DNA of 64,000 bases from Paraspadella gotoi (Eukaryota > Chaetognatha). Shown piece by piece: positions 1 to 37,012 of the stretch. The first letter of the stretch is position 1. Every line of letters starts with the position of its first letter. Position numbers and translations under genes: made by a program. Under the pieces are notes generated by a model. That model was not told the DNA's origin. It worked only from the letters and a program-made list of their open reading frames with translations, and did no database searches. Location of the stretch: positions 18,617,972 to 18,681,971 of the forward strand of contig CM119267.1 in NCBI GenBank assembly GCA_051294375.1. Direction: 5' to 3'.

Positions 1-123
1 AGGTCTTTAAAAGGTGGCAGGAAACGAAGATACTGGGTCGCATGGGCAACGACAACGGCTTGTCGCCTATTTGAAACACTTTCAACAAAAGGCTCCTGTC
101 CCCACAGGAAGAACCACTTTCGC

Positions 124-550
124 TCATTTCGTCTTCGACTTTTTGAGGGAAATCTTTGAGCCGTTTTGGAGATTGGCTTCCCTTGAAGCCATTCCTTTCT
201 CAAGTGGACCAAGAAAAGCTTGGTAAAGTCTGAAGCCGTAGCGGCGAGAATAGTTGGTCTGCAAGCAAGAGTAGAGCGGACATTGACTGACGTCGGGGAT
301 ATCGAAAAATAAGTAATTTCTCGGGCGCCAATGTAGGGGATTAAATAGCTGAGCGGTTTGTATTTCTCCTTTTCTTGTGATACGGTTCATCGCAAGGATT
401 TGTCTGAGTAGATTGTCAATTAAGAGATGAATCCGAGTTTCGCGAAATGACTGACCACTCTTCATGATCGCTCGCCAAACAATCCTTCCGAAAATATCCT
501 TGCCGTCTTCGTGCGACCCGATCGATCGGACTTTCCCAAAAAGAGTAAAG
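124..550 (-). CDS. Uncharacterised open stretch, possible exon
   Basis: A stop-free minus-strand reading frame runs from about 550 down to a TGA at 124, with an ATG at 465. The translation has mixed composition and looks protein-like: it carries Cys-Pro and Arg-Tyr-Gly-Phe-Arg segments and ends in a lysine-rich tail. I recognise no domain. No convincing acceptor precedes it; the frame opens just after a TGA near 550, beside a sequence that recurs at 7.3 kb. It could be the last exon of a gene, part of an old mobile-element ORF, or chance. Nothing in the flank decides between these. Confidence 0.25.
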
Positions 551-554
551 ACCA

Positions 555-717
555 GTCAGGTTGAAAAAAATTATTTATTGTTTCGAACAACGAGACAAAG
601 TTTAGCCGTTTGCACGTACAAATATTTACTATAAAGCGCGTGATCTTTTCTCAGAAGGAAAAGCTCACTCACTTTTTCACCAAGAACAAAAAATTATTAC
701 TTCCTAAGCTTGTCTAC
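555..717 (+). repeat. Direct repeat copy 1, abutting N gap
   Basis: About 160 bases beginning with a ttgaaaaaaattatttattg stretch recur at 7303-7465 with a few indels. This copy stops exactly at a 25-base N run (718-742). Either a dispersed repeat or the same locus captured twice at a contig end. Confidence 0.7.
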
Positions 718-742
718 NNNNNNNNNNNNNNNNNNNNNNNNN

Positions 743-2600
743 TTCAACGTCATCGCTTTAATATTTTCTTCTCCGAAAGATTAAGTCCCTCGACTGGCGA
801 AAACAAATAATCCTTCCGTCGACGAAATGCTTCTCACAGCTTGTAATCAGCTGGCATTTTATTTTGATTGGCTTGATATTTTACGTATTTAGTATGTCGC
901 TCAGACCTTAATCACTACCGCTCTATCATATCTACTTCCAACTAAAGACGTCGAAGGATTTCGTTGTTTGAGGCACATTGCCTCCAGGGTTTTCCTTATA
1001 GGTGATTCCGTTACCGAATGCTCATCAACGCGAAGAAAAGCCACATACACAAAGGTAGATTATACATTTATTTTCATACGGGGAGTAGTAAAAAGAAGTC
1101 CAACTGTGTTTAGCGTTCGAGGTAAACTTTTTTTTTCAATAAAATGGCCGGTTATTTGGGTTTTTTCTTTCCGTAACATATTATATACTTCTATATTATA
1201 ATTATTATCATTTCTATTATAACTAAGACTGATTTGTAATAAAGTACGGTATAACTGTACGTAATCCTAGTATTTTTTCTCTTTTGGCTGATAAGGAATT
1301 TTTCAAAAAGTAAACAATTTTTATAGAAAATTATTTGCATTTTAAAAGTAAAAAAATAACTGTAGTTGTTAACTGTAATTATAATTAACTGCAATTTAAA
1401 TTCTTGTTTTGGATGCTTACTTTCTGACTTGGTTTTCTTTTGATTATTATATTTTCAGACATATTTATAAAAAAAATAATTTTTTTAAGTAGTAACCATT
1501 GAACATTTGACATCTAAAAAAACTTTATCATTGCATGAATTAAAGTTGATTTATGTAAGTACAATTATTTTCAAGACTTAGTATTCTAAATCAGTAAAAC
1601 TGCAATTGTTAAAATCCATCAGAAAAATCCTTACAAAAATGATGATATCTTCCAGCACCAACAATATAGTGATTGAATAGTAATAGCATATGATTAATCA
1701 GTGATGTAGTGCATATACCAAAACCAGCCTTTTCTAAAATGGTGGAAATTAATAGACTAACAAAAAAATAGCAACATCATGACAGATGAATGAAAATTGT
1801 TATGTTCGCAGCAAAAAAAATTAAGCTGACCAAATAAAAAGATTTATTAAAAACGAATTTTTAATTTATGTTGTGATTCAGCGGGAACAACAAAAGAACA
1901 TTCAACCCCATACTGCGACGTTTTTAAGTTTTTCGAATTTCCGTTTAAGGCGAACAACTCGTATCATACTCGGTTATTTCTTCCACTAACGATTTTTTTC
2001 CGATTCCAAATCTTTAACCGTCACTGAGTGGTTCATTTATCTTTTTCGATTTGCGCTCTCGACAGATCGTGCAGCGCCTGAATAAAAAAACCACAGCCGA
2101 ATCAAGACAAGCGAATCCATTATCAAAAATCCAACAAGTTCAATCCATAGAGCCAAAATAATCATTTTTTCCCTCTTTTATTTTAGGTTATAGATATGTT
2201 TGCAACTGACAGGCGACACAACACACATTTTTTTCCTACCTTTAAAAGGCTTATTTAATAAAAATCTGACCAAAGTGTAAATGGTGCAAGCTCCTTTGCC
2301 TCACGTTTATTCTGTCTTCTACGGCGCGAGTTCCTTCCAAGATACAGCTGATTTTCCCGCGGCCAAACGGACAGAAACGTTAGTTAACTCTTCGATGCCA
2401 TAGCAAGGCGATCTTCTCCGTCGCTAGATTTTTACTCCTGAAGAAAAAAATCCGAAAAAAAAAACACCATCGAGTCTATCCACAGTCAAAGCGAAAAATA
2501 GCTTATTAATAGAGTACTAGTTTTGTACGGATGGCACCAATATCTTAATGAAAGAAAAATCTCTTGGTCCGAAAAAAAATATCAGTTGCCCACTGAGCTC
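743..2600. other. AT-rich non-coding stretch
   Basis: Homopolymer-rich, AT-rich sequence with frequent stops in all frames. I see no exon with splice signals, no RNA gene and no tandem repeat of note. Confidence 0.5.
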
Positions 2601-2826
2601 AACTTAGCCAACCTCACCAATTAACAATGTCAAAACCAAACCTTTGGCTTCTTCTTCCTCTTGGTGTACTCTCTCTTCGCTGCGACCAGCTTCCAACTTT
2701 TTCTCATCTTCCATTTCGTCGAATTCTTCGCAAACTGTCGGGATTGAACTCGTCCTTGATGGCCGGTGCGGCGTTCGGCTGCAAGCTGCTGGCGCAGGAT
2801 CAGCGGCTGGGGCGCGACGGTTTTCG

Positions 2827-2973
2827 TCACCAACTGGCCATCAACTCCTCGGCTTCGCATTCGATCGGGTCGTCCACGGGTTTTGTCGGCTCAATGGCGG
2901 CGACGGAAAAGATTGTCGGCCCGAGCGGCGCCGACGACTTGACTTCGTTGTGCGTCTCGAAGGCGAAACCGAC
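2827..2973 (-). pseudogene. Candidate terminal exon of a minus-strand gene
   Basis: Read on the minus strand, a strong pyrimidine tract ending ccccccccaag precedes a 147-nt frame open only in phase 0, of 48 codons plus TGA. It is acidic and protein-like (for example PVDDPIECEAEELM). It joins in frame to the candidate exon at 3676-3381, whose donor is GAG|gtttgt. No family is recognised. Because the upstream exon carries an in-frame TAG, this may be the end of a decayed gene. Confidence 0.3.
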
Positions 2974-3380
2974 CTTGGGGGGGGAAGGGGGACAGAGGGG
3001 GGGGGTTGACCGATTCTCCAACCATGAAAGCGTCAGCTATTCGACCAAAACCACTGAGGTCTTTGCATTGTATTAGTATATGTTGCAAGATTGGGTCCGG
3101 GAGAATTTTGCGTCAGTCGACTTGCTTTCAGGAACTTCGGATCGGCAGGCGGTTTGCTACAGGTTTAACAACCCGCGACTCTTTATAAAGACCATTTCAA
3201 TCAGGCTTGGAACTCGTTCGGAGAGAAGCGGCTGATGGAAGGTACAGGCCGTCACTAATTGACATCCTTAATACTTCTAAATCGGCCCGGCCAAACTCGA
3301 AATTCCCCAACGAACAAATAAATTTTCATTTTAACACCTAGCGTTAAAAAAAGAAGAAGAAAAACACAACAACAACAAAC

Positions 3381-3676
3381 CTCCGGGAAGAGCATCTCGG
3401 GGCGACGCTTGATTCCACGACGGATCGCGGAGGAATGATCCTCGAACAACGGGACGCCGGAATTGGTGGTCGTCCCCGTCCACATCACGACGTTTCGGCG
3501 TGACAAGTTCCGCTAGGTTCCGTCCAGGCGTGGTTCCCGAAATGAATCGATCCAGCTTTGGCCTAAGGTATCGAAGTCGCTTTGGTGACGGGACAGCCAG
3601 GGACTAATAACAGCGCCGTCTCCACGACGGTGCTTCTTGAAGACTCCGCTCCATTCGTCGTACTGTTTACTTTGTT
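3381..3676 (-). pseudogene. Candidate internal exon with in-frame TAG
   Basis: On the minus strand the acceptor ttcccgcag opens a 296-nt segment. It reads through in one frame except for a single TAG at 3515-3513, and ends at a GAG|gtttgt donor in phase 0. Both sides of the TAG are protein-like (YDEWSGVFKKHRRGD before it, RGIKRRPEMLFPE after it). Possible explanations are a nonsense mutation, a base error, or a small intron whose acceptor AG is the AG of that TAG. No homologue is recognised. The sequence around 4088-3984 has donor ctgcag|gtgcgt and might be a further upstream exon, but its phase-matching frame also holds a stop. Confidence 0.3.
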
Positions 3677-4324
3677 CTGCGGGAAATCGAAAAGGAACGA
3701 TTGATAACGACCAATCACAAAAAAAAAACAAATTACAACGCAACGATGATGTTAGATATTTATTGTCTCGAACTGCTAATCTATTTCGATACGATTGACG
3801 TGACGTCGTTACGATCCGTCGACCTTACCCTCAGAACTCTGCTCGTCTCAACTCTTTGGATGATCGACTTTATCTTCTTTCTCTCTCTCTCGTCCCAGCG
3901 ATTCCCTCCAATCGAGAAATCATTCTGTCGAGAAAAAAATTTGAGAGTACCTTTACGTTCGAGCTACCTTTCCGAACGCACCTGCAGGTTCCCCTTGTCC
4001 AGATTATTCGGGGCTCTGCCCTTCCTGGCGGAAACTGTGCAGTCCCTCCGTCGTAGATCTTGGGACGTCGACGGCGTCTTTCCCGCAAGGCATAGGAATA
4101 GCATCTTGGAAATCTTTTGTAAGCGCCCCAAATGGACGGGGGCGGGGGGCGCTAATGGCGCGCGGCATGCGGGCGTCGTTTCAACGGGAAATGAAAGATT
4201 AAAAACGGTGCGGCGCCGGCGGACGTCTATGGAGCCAATGATTAGCCTCCAGGCCCCGAGTTTTTTCGAAACGCGTGAGACGAGAAGGTTGCGCCAATCT
4301 GTTTTTTATACATTTCGTTTTTGA

Positions 4325-5750
4325 TTTTTTTTTTGCTTTTTGAAAAATGAAAAGCTCTTGTCCCCAGGCCTCTGTGTTGAAATGAATAACCTTATTTATA
4401 TTTATTATGAATAGGAACTTGAGTACTTATAACTTTAATCATGAGGAACTTCGTTTGGTGTTGGTTTTGAACTGAGTTTTGGTAGGAATTTAACAGAGAA
4501 CTATTTTTTTTTTTGAAAATGAATTTCTTTTCGTTCCAGATAAAATGACAACAAATTAAATAAATAATATACTTTGTTGTACACATTTCATAACGAAATG
4601 ACAGATGAGTCAAATTGTTTAAGAAAGGCAACCGACACAACTACGCACTTATTGTTTACTCTTACTTGAGTATTATATTCTTTCCGCCGAGGAACAAAAC
4701 CAGGTTTTTTTTTGGTTTTTTTTAAATATGCTGAGTCAGAATAATTCTTTTTAAACGAGGGTAAAAATAATCAAGTTTTATATGAGAAGACACTGAAACG
4801 TTCTCGAATCCCGGATTTCCACGCTTCTCGATCGAACCAACATTAAAAACATGAAGAAAGTTTCTTTGTCATGAATTAAATTATCTAGCATTAACGAGCG
4901 ATTACATTTTTGGCTGCAGATCATATGTTAACTTTGGGGATCTCCAGAAATTTGACCTGCATTTTGTTTAACCGTCTTCGCGAAAGCATGCGCCTCTCTA
5001 GGCAAAGACCCCGAATTCACAAGTAAACATAAGCGTGACTTTTATTGTGCTGCATTTTCTGTTGAGTTTTAACGTTAAAGCGAGCCAGGTGTTTTGAGTT
5101 AGCTTTTAGTCTTTAAAAAACGAAATTATCAAAATAAAATGATAAACTCTTTCAAAAATATCTCTATATAACAAATTACCTATTTTTCCCAATATTGTCG
5201 CTGTATCATTTCTTTTTTTTTCGTAATTTTTACATTTTTTCTCGGGATTTTTATCTGTGCTCTCTATTAACTTATGGCAAGTACATATATATTTGTATAT
5301 AGTTAATATCGGGTTTTTTCTCATCCTCGTTTTCTCTTTCTTCCCGTTTATCGACTTCTTAAATCCGTCTGTTGAACTCCGTCCTTCATGCACGTATAAA
5401 CCTTAGATCGATTTAATTAACAGAAAAAAAACCCTTTCGGGAAACTACTTGAACCATCAGGGAGAGACTTTTTACATGCCTAGAAGTGGTTTAAAGTTTT
5501 TTTCCAAAGCACGTCTTTTGAGAAGATTTAATTTAAAAAAAAAATTGAAAAAAATTCTTTAAAAAAAATCCGTACAACTGTATTTAAAGCAAAAACAAAA
5601 AAAAATTAGGTATTGATCCTGATGCATTTTTCAGATGAACCCATTTTCAATCATTTAGAAGATGATTCATTCACGAGATAATCGACTTACAATTAATATT
5701 TTTATATTTCTTTATTATTTATCTTTTATAATCATTAATCATTTATTCTA
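4325..5750. other. AT-rich stretch without gene
   Basis: AT-rich sequence with many short poly-A and poly-T runs. Open frames are short and of skewed composition. I see no exon, RNA gene or structured repeat. Confidence 0.5.
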
Positions 5751-5754
5751 TTCA

Positions 5755-5852
5755 GTCGCCGGTAGTACTACCATCATTCTCCTTCCCGATTCAAACCCCA
5801 AGATCGCCTCATCGAATTGTGAATGCCATCGTTGCGCCGTGATAAAATCTTA
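5755..5852 (+). CDS. Possible terminal exon, Cys-containing C-terminus
   Basis: A long pyrimidine/AT tract and a good acceptor (ttattctattcag) precede a short frame of about 32 codons ending in TAG. It entered in phase 1 and is GC-richer than its flanks. The product end has a close cysteine cluster (NCECHRC). No upstream exon of this gene is identified and no family is recognised; a chance frame is quite possible. Confidence 0.25.
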
Positions 5853-6044
5853 GATGTCATGATTGTTCGTTAGCGGAATGTTTCGCCGATAGATTTCTCT
5901 GGTCCGTAAAAGCTACTCTAGTTAGCAGTCTGAAAACTAAGGGACAAAAATAAATTGAATGCTACCCCATAATTATTTAAATATACGTATTTATCCTGTT
6001 TTTTATTATTTCTTTCCAGGCCTTCTGTCTGTGTGTCTGTCTGA

Positions 6045-6084
6045 GTATCTCTCTCTCTCTCTTCTCTTCTCTTCTCTTCTCTTC

Positions 6085-6143
<59 letters not shown>

Positions 6144-6155
6144 CTCTCTTCTCTC
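6045..6155 (+). repeat. (CT)n / CTCTT microsatellite
   Basis: Imperfect CT dinucleotide array with CTCTT interruptions, immediately upstream of the SINE copy at 6233. Confidence 0.9.
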
Positions 6156-6232
6156 TTATTTGATTAATTTATACATCTGTAGTCGGGCATTGCCTAGGTT
6201 CACCCCGCCTAGAATCATACACTTTCAGTTTT

Positions 6233-6487
6233 GGACTCGGTGGCTCATTGAGTAAAGCCATCAGCTCATGACCAATAGGTACCGGGTTCAATCCCAACCG
6301 GTATCTACCCTGCGTGAAGCCTGAGGACGGCCGTAAGCGGCCTGGGGGCATGGGAACCCTCAAGCCTGGTTCCAAGCCCAGGCCCGTTCCATGGCTGCTA
6401 GAGGGGGTTATAGAAGTTACGGACAGTCATCTTCCGCCCACGTAGCGCCTTATCCACACATCTTGCATTTACATTTAATAAAAAAAG
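6233..6487 (+). mobile_element. tRNA-derived SINE, copy 1
   Basis: The left end looks like a tRNA gene, with an A-box-like tggctcattgagtaa and, about 35 bases on, a B box ggttcaatccc, i.e. an internal RNA polymerase III promoter. The body (cgtgaagcctgaggacggcc and following) recurs in diverged form at 23,251-23,455 on the same strand, and the element ends in an A-rich tail. A tRNA-like head, a shared non-tRNA body and an A-rich 3' end are the hallmarks of a SINE. It is not a functional tRNA: the cloverleaf cannot be completed. Confidence 0.7.
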
Positions 6488-6530
6488 ACAAAGAAGCATA
6501 ATTAATTAGTGGAAACAGGTTTTGTTTTTT

Positions 6531-6755
6531 TTATTTAAACTCATTTCCACTCAAACGATTCATCGAAAACTTGATTTCCAGCTTAATCACACACTTTCCT
6601 ACCCACATACAAAATTTCAGGTCAATTGCCCCATCCACTTATGAGTAATTGGTGTTCAAATAATGAAATTTTTTTTCTATTTAAACTCATTTCCACTCGG
6701 ACGATTCCATCGAAACTTCATATCCAGCTCAATCACACACTACCCTATATACCTT
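6531..6755 (+). repeat. Two-copy direct repeat
   Basis: The segment starting tatttaaactcatttccact at about 6531 recurs at about 6680 with roughly 85% similarity by eye over some 75 bases, separated by about 70 unrelated bases. It lies directly downstream of the SINE. Confidence 0.6.
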
Positions 6756-7302
6756 CTTGTCTTATCACGAGAAAAATACCTTCCTCCAAAACTTTGAATG
6801 ATTAAGACCCGACTGGAACTAAATCGAACGACGCGTCTCGTCATCGTTCGCGCGTTCGACGTTCGCGCGTTCTCGACGTTTCGCGCGCGCGGATTTTCGA
6901 ACGCGATCTTCAGCTCTCTCCTTGGTTTCCATTATTTGGTTGAATTTTCATTAGCTCTCTGTCTCTTCTCTTTTTTTTCCTTTTGGTCTCTTCGTTCTTT
7001 TTTTTTTTTTAATCTCTCATTCTATTTTTAGCTCGGTGAAACGGATACGTGACAACGAAACCCAGGGATGAAATGAGACCGGGAGGGGGGAAATATAAAC
7101 AGAAAAAAAAATATGAAAAGTTTTCCGATTTTTTTTTAACTCGCGAAATTAATTTCGTCTCCTTTTGCTTTTTTTTTTTTAATAATCCTATAAATTTTGA
7201 AAGGTTTTCAATTTCATCCGTCGACGTTTGAAAAATTTTCAAAGACAAAAGATTTAAATTGCCTTGTCGGACAATATTTTTTATCGACCAAATATTTTTC
7301 AG

Positions 7303-7465
7303 GTTGAAAAAAATTATTTATTGTTTCGAACAACGAGACAAAGTTTAGCCGTTTGCACGTACAAATATTTACTATTAACAAGGCGCGCTGATCTTTTTCC
7401 AGAAGGAAAACTCACTACTTTTTTCACCAAGAACAAAAAATTATTACTTCCTAAGCTTGTCTACA
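7303..7465 (+). repeat. Direct repeat copy 2
   Basis: Second copy of the segment at 555-717. Here it continues without an N run into unique sequence. Confidence 0.7.
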
Positions 7466-7903
7466 ATTTTCGATACAAATGAGGGTTTTTCTTTAGTATC
7501 TTTTTTACTTTACTTTTTACTTTACTTTACTTTACATGTTTTCGCGTTAGAACTGGTAAGCGAGAAAAAGAGTCAAACAAAGCGGGAATAAAAGTAAAGA
7601 TAATGAGCGAATTGTTTGAAATTTAATGGAGCCATTCCACTTTTTCTCATCAGTGGAAACGTCTCTCCACGCCCACTCGAGTTTGAACTACGACGCCGCA
7701 TTTTTCGCCAACGAACGATCTATCCCCCGGTAGGGGTGACGCCGCGCCACGACGTCACGTGACCGGAAGTGAAAGACGACGCCGTTTATCGTTGGGACTC
7801 GACGAAAGGGCGTCGCCGGGCGCCATAGTCGACGGCACCGACCGACGGCGCTGACCGGTCGTAATTCAACGCGTAGTTTTCCGTCGTCATTATCGTGCAC
7901 ATT

Positions 7904-7941
7904 GTCGTCGTCGTCGTCGTCGTCGTCGTCATCGTCGTCAA
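7904..7941 (+). repeat. (CGT)n microsatellite in 5' leader
   Basis: Perfect then slightly degenerate CGT triplets immediately upstream of the candidate start codon at 7965, within a GC- and CpG-rich stretch (7680-8160) that contrasts with the AT-rich surroundings and may be the promoter/5' UTR of the TipE-like gene. Confidence 0.8.
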
Positions 7942-7964
7942 CGTCAACCACCCACACTTCCGCC

Positions 7965-28245
<20,281 letters not shown>

Positions 28246-28249
28246 ACCG

Positions 28250-29970
28250 GAAGTCGTTAATAGTGGGCGTGGCGACGAGAACGAATGAACAAATCGGCTA
28301 ATCGATAGATCACAAATAGACGCAAATTAAAAGAAGAAAAAGAAAAACTCAAACCGGACAAACCGAAGGAAGTCGGCCGCGGTTGAACCAATCAAATAAC
28401 GTCAGGCTTTTGTTTGAAGTTCTGGACTCCGAACTCGATCCCAGCGCCCATTTGATTTTCACTTTTGAATTTTAGCGCCATTCGGAGACAAAAGATCAAT
28501 AGATATGGTTTTTCGTTTGGTTTGGTTTGGTTTTCGTATTTGGTTTTCGCGTCTGGCGAAGACCAAAAAAAAAAAAAGAATAATTTTTTAAGCAATACGA
28601 CTCATGAATTCGTACTTAATGATAATTATTTTTATGATTCTGTTTTTTTTTTTAAACTTTATTTAGTTTTTCCGTATTTGACTTTTTTTCTCGCAAATCG
28701 ACGGACCGTAACGCGTTCGCCCCAATCCGTTTCAACTCGAGCAGTTGAACATAGAAAAGCCATAGACACGATTTGGCAAATTCGGCTGTTCAATGTGTTT
28801 ATATACTTTTTATTCTTTACAAAGAAACTCGTTTTACTGTAATTTAGCTTGTACTTCCTGTGTTGTTTCCCATAAAAACCCAACAATAATCGTTAAAAAA
28901 CAAAAAAAAAAGGATAAATACAGGTGGCGACCGACCTTATATATATTTAATCGTAGACATTCTCATAGAAATTAATAATAACATCTTTGTTGCGACTGAC
29001 GACGTGGAAAAATAAAAGGGAATTCCGTTATTTCAAACAATAATAGTAGCCTATTTTAAAAGAAAAAATATGAAAATTATATTCTTTTTACTACAAAATA
29101 AATTTTTTTTAATAGATCTTTTTATTTTTTTTAACAGCGGTTAAAGTGTCTGTCCCATTTCTTGGTCGCTTCCCCTCGTTTTTTTTTCTCCCGAAGAGAG
29201 ATTTGTTTTCACCTAAAACATAACAGTGATGACTTATTTTTTTTTACATAATAAAAAAAAAACCTAAAAATATTAGCCTTTTTTCAATTCAAAACCAGTT
29301 CATCTCAGTCACGATAAAAACAACTCGTTTATTCCAATTCCAACAGAAACTTCTCGAACAAAAAATAGCTAATGTTTTATATAGATCACGCAATCCTAGG
29401 TTAAAAAAAAAAAAAATTAAAATTGACTAACTCGATTAGAATTTCTTGGAAATAAGGGAAAAAAGAAATCTAATTTATGCGGAACGAAATTACGGAATTA
29501 AGAGCGACGTCGAAGGTGGCGGCGGCGGCGGCGGCGGCGGAGGCGGCGGAGGCGGCGGTAAAGACGGCAGAGGAGACGGCAGCTTTGGTTTATGGTCAGG
29601 GTCAGGATTCCGATCGGAATTAGGGAATTCGTTAATCAGAATGAATAATTAGCCTTTCGGCCAGTGCCGCAAATTTATCATGGCTTGATTTTTTTGTGTG
29701 TGTGTGGCTACCTACCTAAATGCTACTGTGGATTTAAAAAAAAAAAAAAAAAAAAAATTTAAATTCAAATTCTTCTGAGAACAAAAAAAAAAAAAAAAAC
29801 AACAACTAAGATTAATAAAAAAAGCAAAAAAAAAAGAATGAAGCGCATTAATCAACGATTTCACAAAAATTCATTAGCGATTTAGATTGAAACGTCCGAA
29901 GCGGAAAGAGTGAGACTGGAATACTTGGCAAAATCAGTTTCTGTCACGCTCATCGATCCTACATGGAAGT
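28250..29970. other. Region between TipE-like and EGF/sushi genes
   Basis: The two genes converge here. Mostly AT-rich and poly-A-rich. An AATAAA at about 29,010 (plus) could serve the TipE-like gene. A (GGC)n/(GGA)n array occupies 29,515-29,565 and is open as a glycine run, but it has no splice support. Confidence 0.45.
29515..29565 (+). repeat. (GGC)n trinucleotide array
   Basis: About 15 GGC triplets with GGA interruptions in otherwise AT-rich sequence. Confidence 0.9.
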
Positions 29971-29976
29971 AGCGTC

Positions 29977-34352
<4,376 letters not shown>

Positions 34353-35035
34353 CTGGCGGTAAAAGAAAGAAAAGCGAGACAATATAAATTCTCAACGGCG
34401 AAATAAAAAAAGAAAACAAAAGACAAATTGAGAAATTTTAAAGAAAAAAAAAAAAAGCAACATAATTTTAATTTTCGCAACAATTCTCTCCATTTGTTAC
34501 AAACTGCGATGGAACTGGAAGCCATTTTGAACGGCCGCCTCTGCTACGTATTAAAAACCCCCATAAAAATTTCTTCGTAAAATGAACTTTTCCTAGAAAG
34601 TAATAAACGGGATATTAATCGTAAGTTTGAAAAAAGACCGCGGCGCCAGTGGGGCTGAAAGCCGAGGCTCCCTTTTGTTGAACAATGAGGAAAAAATAAG
34701 GTTTTAAAAGTCCGAGAGATGTCGTTTTAAAACCAGAGGGAACGACCGCTGAGAATGAGTTGTCAAACAGTCATTTAATATTAGTTAGAAAATCATTCAA
34801 CCGGAAAACAATTTATTTCCCTTGGTTCGTTGTTTTTTGTCGCCATGGTGACGGCAAACGGTAAACATTTCTTTTTTCTTTCTTCGGCGTCGGAACGCGT
34901 CCATCGAAGGCTGTTGCCGTTTAGAGTCATTATCCGATGCCCGGTTAATTTATCGTCATCATACCTTCGCCCTGCGGTCGTTGCGACTTCCGAAGTTTGT
35001 TTAATCTTTCGAAGAACGTTAGTATGCATGGACTA

Positions 35036-35727
35036 GTTATCGACAAGATTGTGTCACTTAATAGTCCGTATCGACAAAAAGAGAAGACCTGGAGAGAGCT
35101 ATGTCGTGAAACAAAGTCGATCGAACTGTCATGTTTTATGACGATTGAGTTGAAAGACCGAGGGACTTTGAAGATGTCTTTTAAAACCTAAAGCGAACAA
35201 GCTCTGATACTGCCTCACGCCGTCGTAAGACGTCGTCGATATCATCACTAATCTCCATTCCTGCGCTTCGTCGTCGTCGCATCCCTATCGCCGTCGTCTA
35301 TCACCCATGAAAATGGTAGGAAAAACATTTATCGCGCCTTACAAAAGTTTTTCTCTTGTTATAAACGAGAGTCAGAACAGAAGCGGCGTTAGCGAGGTCG
35401 ACGCGTCGTCGTCATCTTCATCTTCGTCATCATCGTCGTCGACCGTTTACCGGCGTCACCAATTAACAATTAACCGGGATAGAATGAGGATGGATGTGGA
35501 CGCATATAGTGGCACCGACCATTGGCGACGCTTGACTTAAATAAGAAACAATGATCACCGCGTTTTTCCGACGCTATATTCTGAAAGCGCCCAATTTCTT
35601 TTCCATAAACCCTAATCCTTAATCCGTCGATTGTTAGCAGTTGTGATCAAGGTGCACGGTGACGTACACCTTTTCACTTGCGTCTGAGAACAAAAGAAAC
35701 TCAAATTGTTCAAAATGACGCTATAAT

Positions 35728-35810
<83 letters not shown>

Positions 35811-36912
35811 AGAAAGAATGATAGATTTATTTTCTTTTTTTTTTCCCCGAGATATCATTGATGGTGTATAACCGATGACGACGACGATGAATGATGATGA
35901 AGATGAATACGACGACCACGATGATAACGACGATCGAACACGGCCGGAAAAGGCGGTGAATAATTGAGAAGGCAATGAAGGAGACAAAAAAGTTTCCTCG
36001 GAAAACGACGTCGGCGATGATCGTTAAAAAGATTCGGACGACGAGAGAAAATTGACGGAAACAAAAGACGAAGAAAACAAAAGAGAAAAAGAGACGGAAA
36101 AAAAAAGGAGGCGGAGAGGACGTTGATTACGACGAAGACGACGATGAGAAAGGTCATTCCGATCTCGTTAGTTGGAGCTGAATTGAGTTAAAGGACATTT
36201 ATGATGAAGAGAAAGAAGAGATTGAGCGATTTAAGACGTTGAGGGTCAATGAGAATGCCAATGGTCAGAGTCAATTAAGACACCGTCAATGAAGTTTGAA
36301 TCGCGAAGAAAAAAGAAGGAGATAAACGCAATGATGGTATTACCCTCATTGATAACCCGAAAGATTGTTTAGCATTGCAATTGAGAATATTTTAGCTACG
36401 ATCGCCCTGGGAAACTGACTTATGTACAACGGTTATCATAACATTGTTAGCGGGCTGTCTTTAATAATTATTATTATTACATAGTCATGATTGAATTATG
36501 TTGCTGTGCGAAAAACCTGTCAGACCGCAGATAAAGAAATTGATTTCTTTTTCAAAAAACAATAATGAATTAGCTTGTTATTACTATTTAGGTTTCTGAT
36601 TTTAGATTAGAAGACACAAAGGCAAAAGCCAAGAGAAGAAAAAGGGCAAAGATTAAGAAAAAGTTAAAGGCAAAGACTCGGCTTTATATCAAACGGAACC
36701 AGAAAATAGGAGAGACGAAAAAGAAAAAAAGACTAAAAGCGTGAGAGATTGAGAGAGACGCCATGGAATCTTCGACGTGCCATCTTCAGTCTCCACTTTT
36801 CAGCCTCGGGAAGGAATAACGGGAAAAACCCTAAGCGGCGATCGCGAAGATGGTTTCCTGTCAAATCCCATGATTCATGCTTTTGGACGAAGGGAAAAAT
36901 TAAGGAGAGAGA

Positions 36913-36968
<56 letters not shown>

Positions 36969-36974
36969 TGAGGA

Positions 36975-37012
<38 letters not shown>

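Noticed and set aside
3701-4324. 207-codon plus-strand open frame
   Set aside because: Composition is patchy, there is no domain, and it is antisense to the minus-strand exon candidates; no splice or promoter support.
6233-6310. tRNA gene
   Set aside because: A and B boxes are present, but the acceptor and anticodon stems cannot be formed and a second diverged copy shares non-tRNA sequence, so it is a SINE head.
29446-29652. Glycine-run frame
   Set aside because: Driven by the (GGC)n array; no acceptor, donor or conserved flank.
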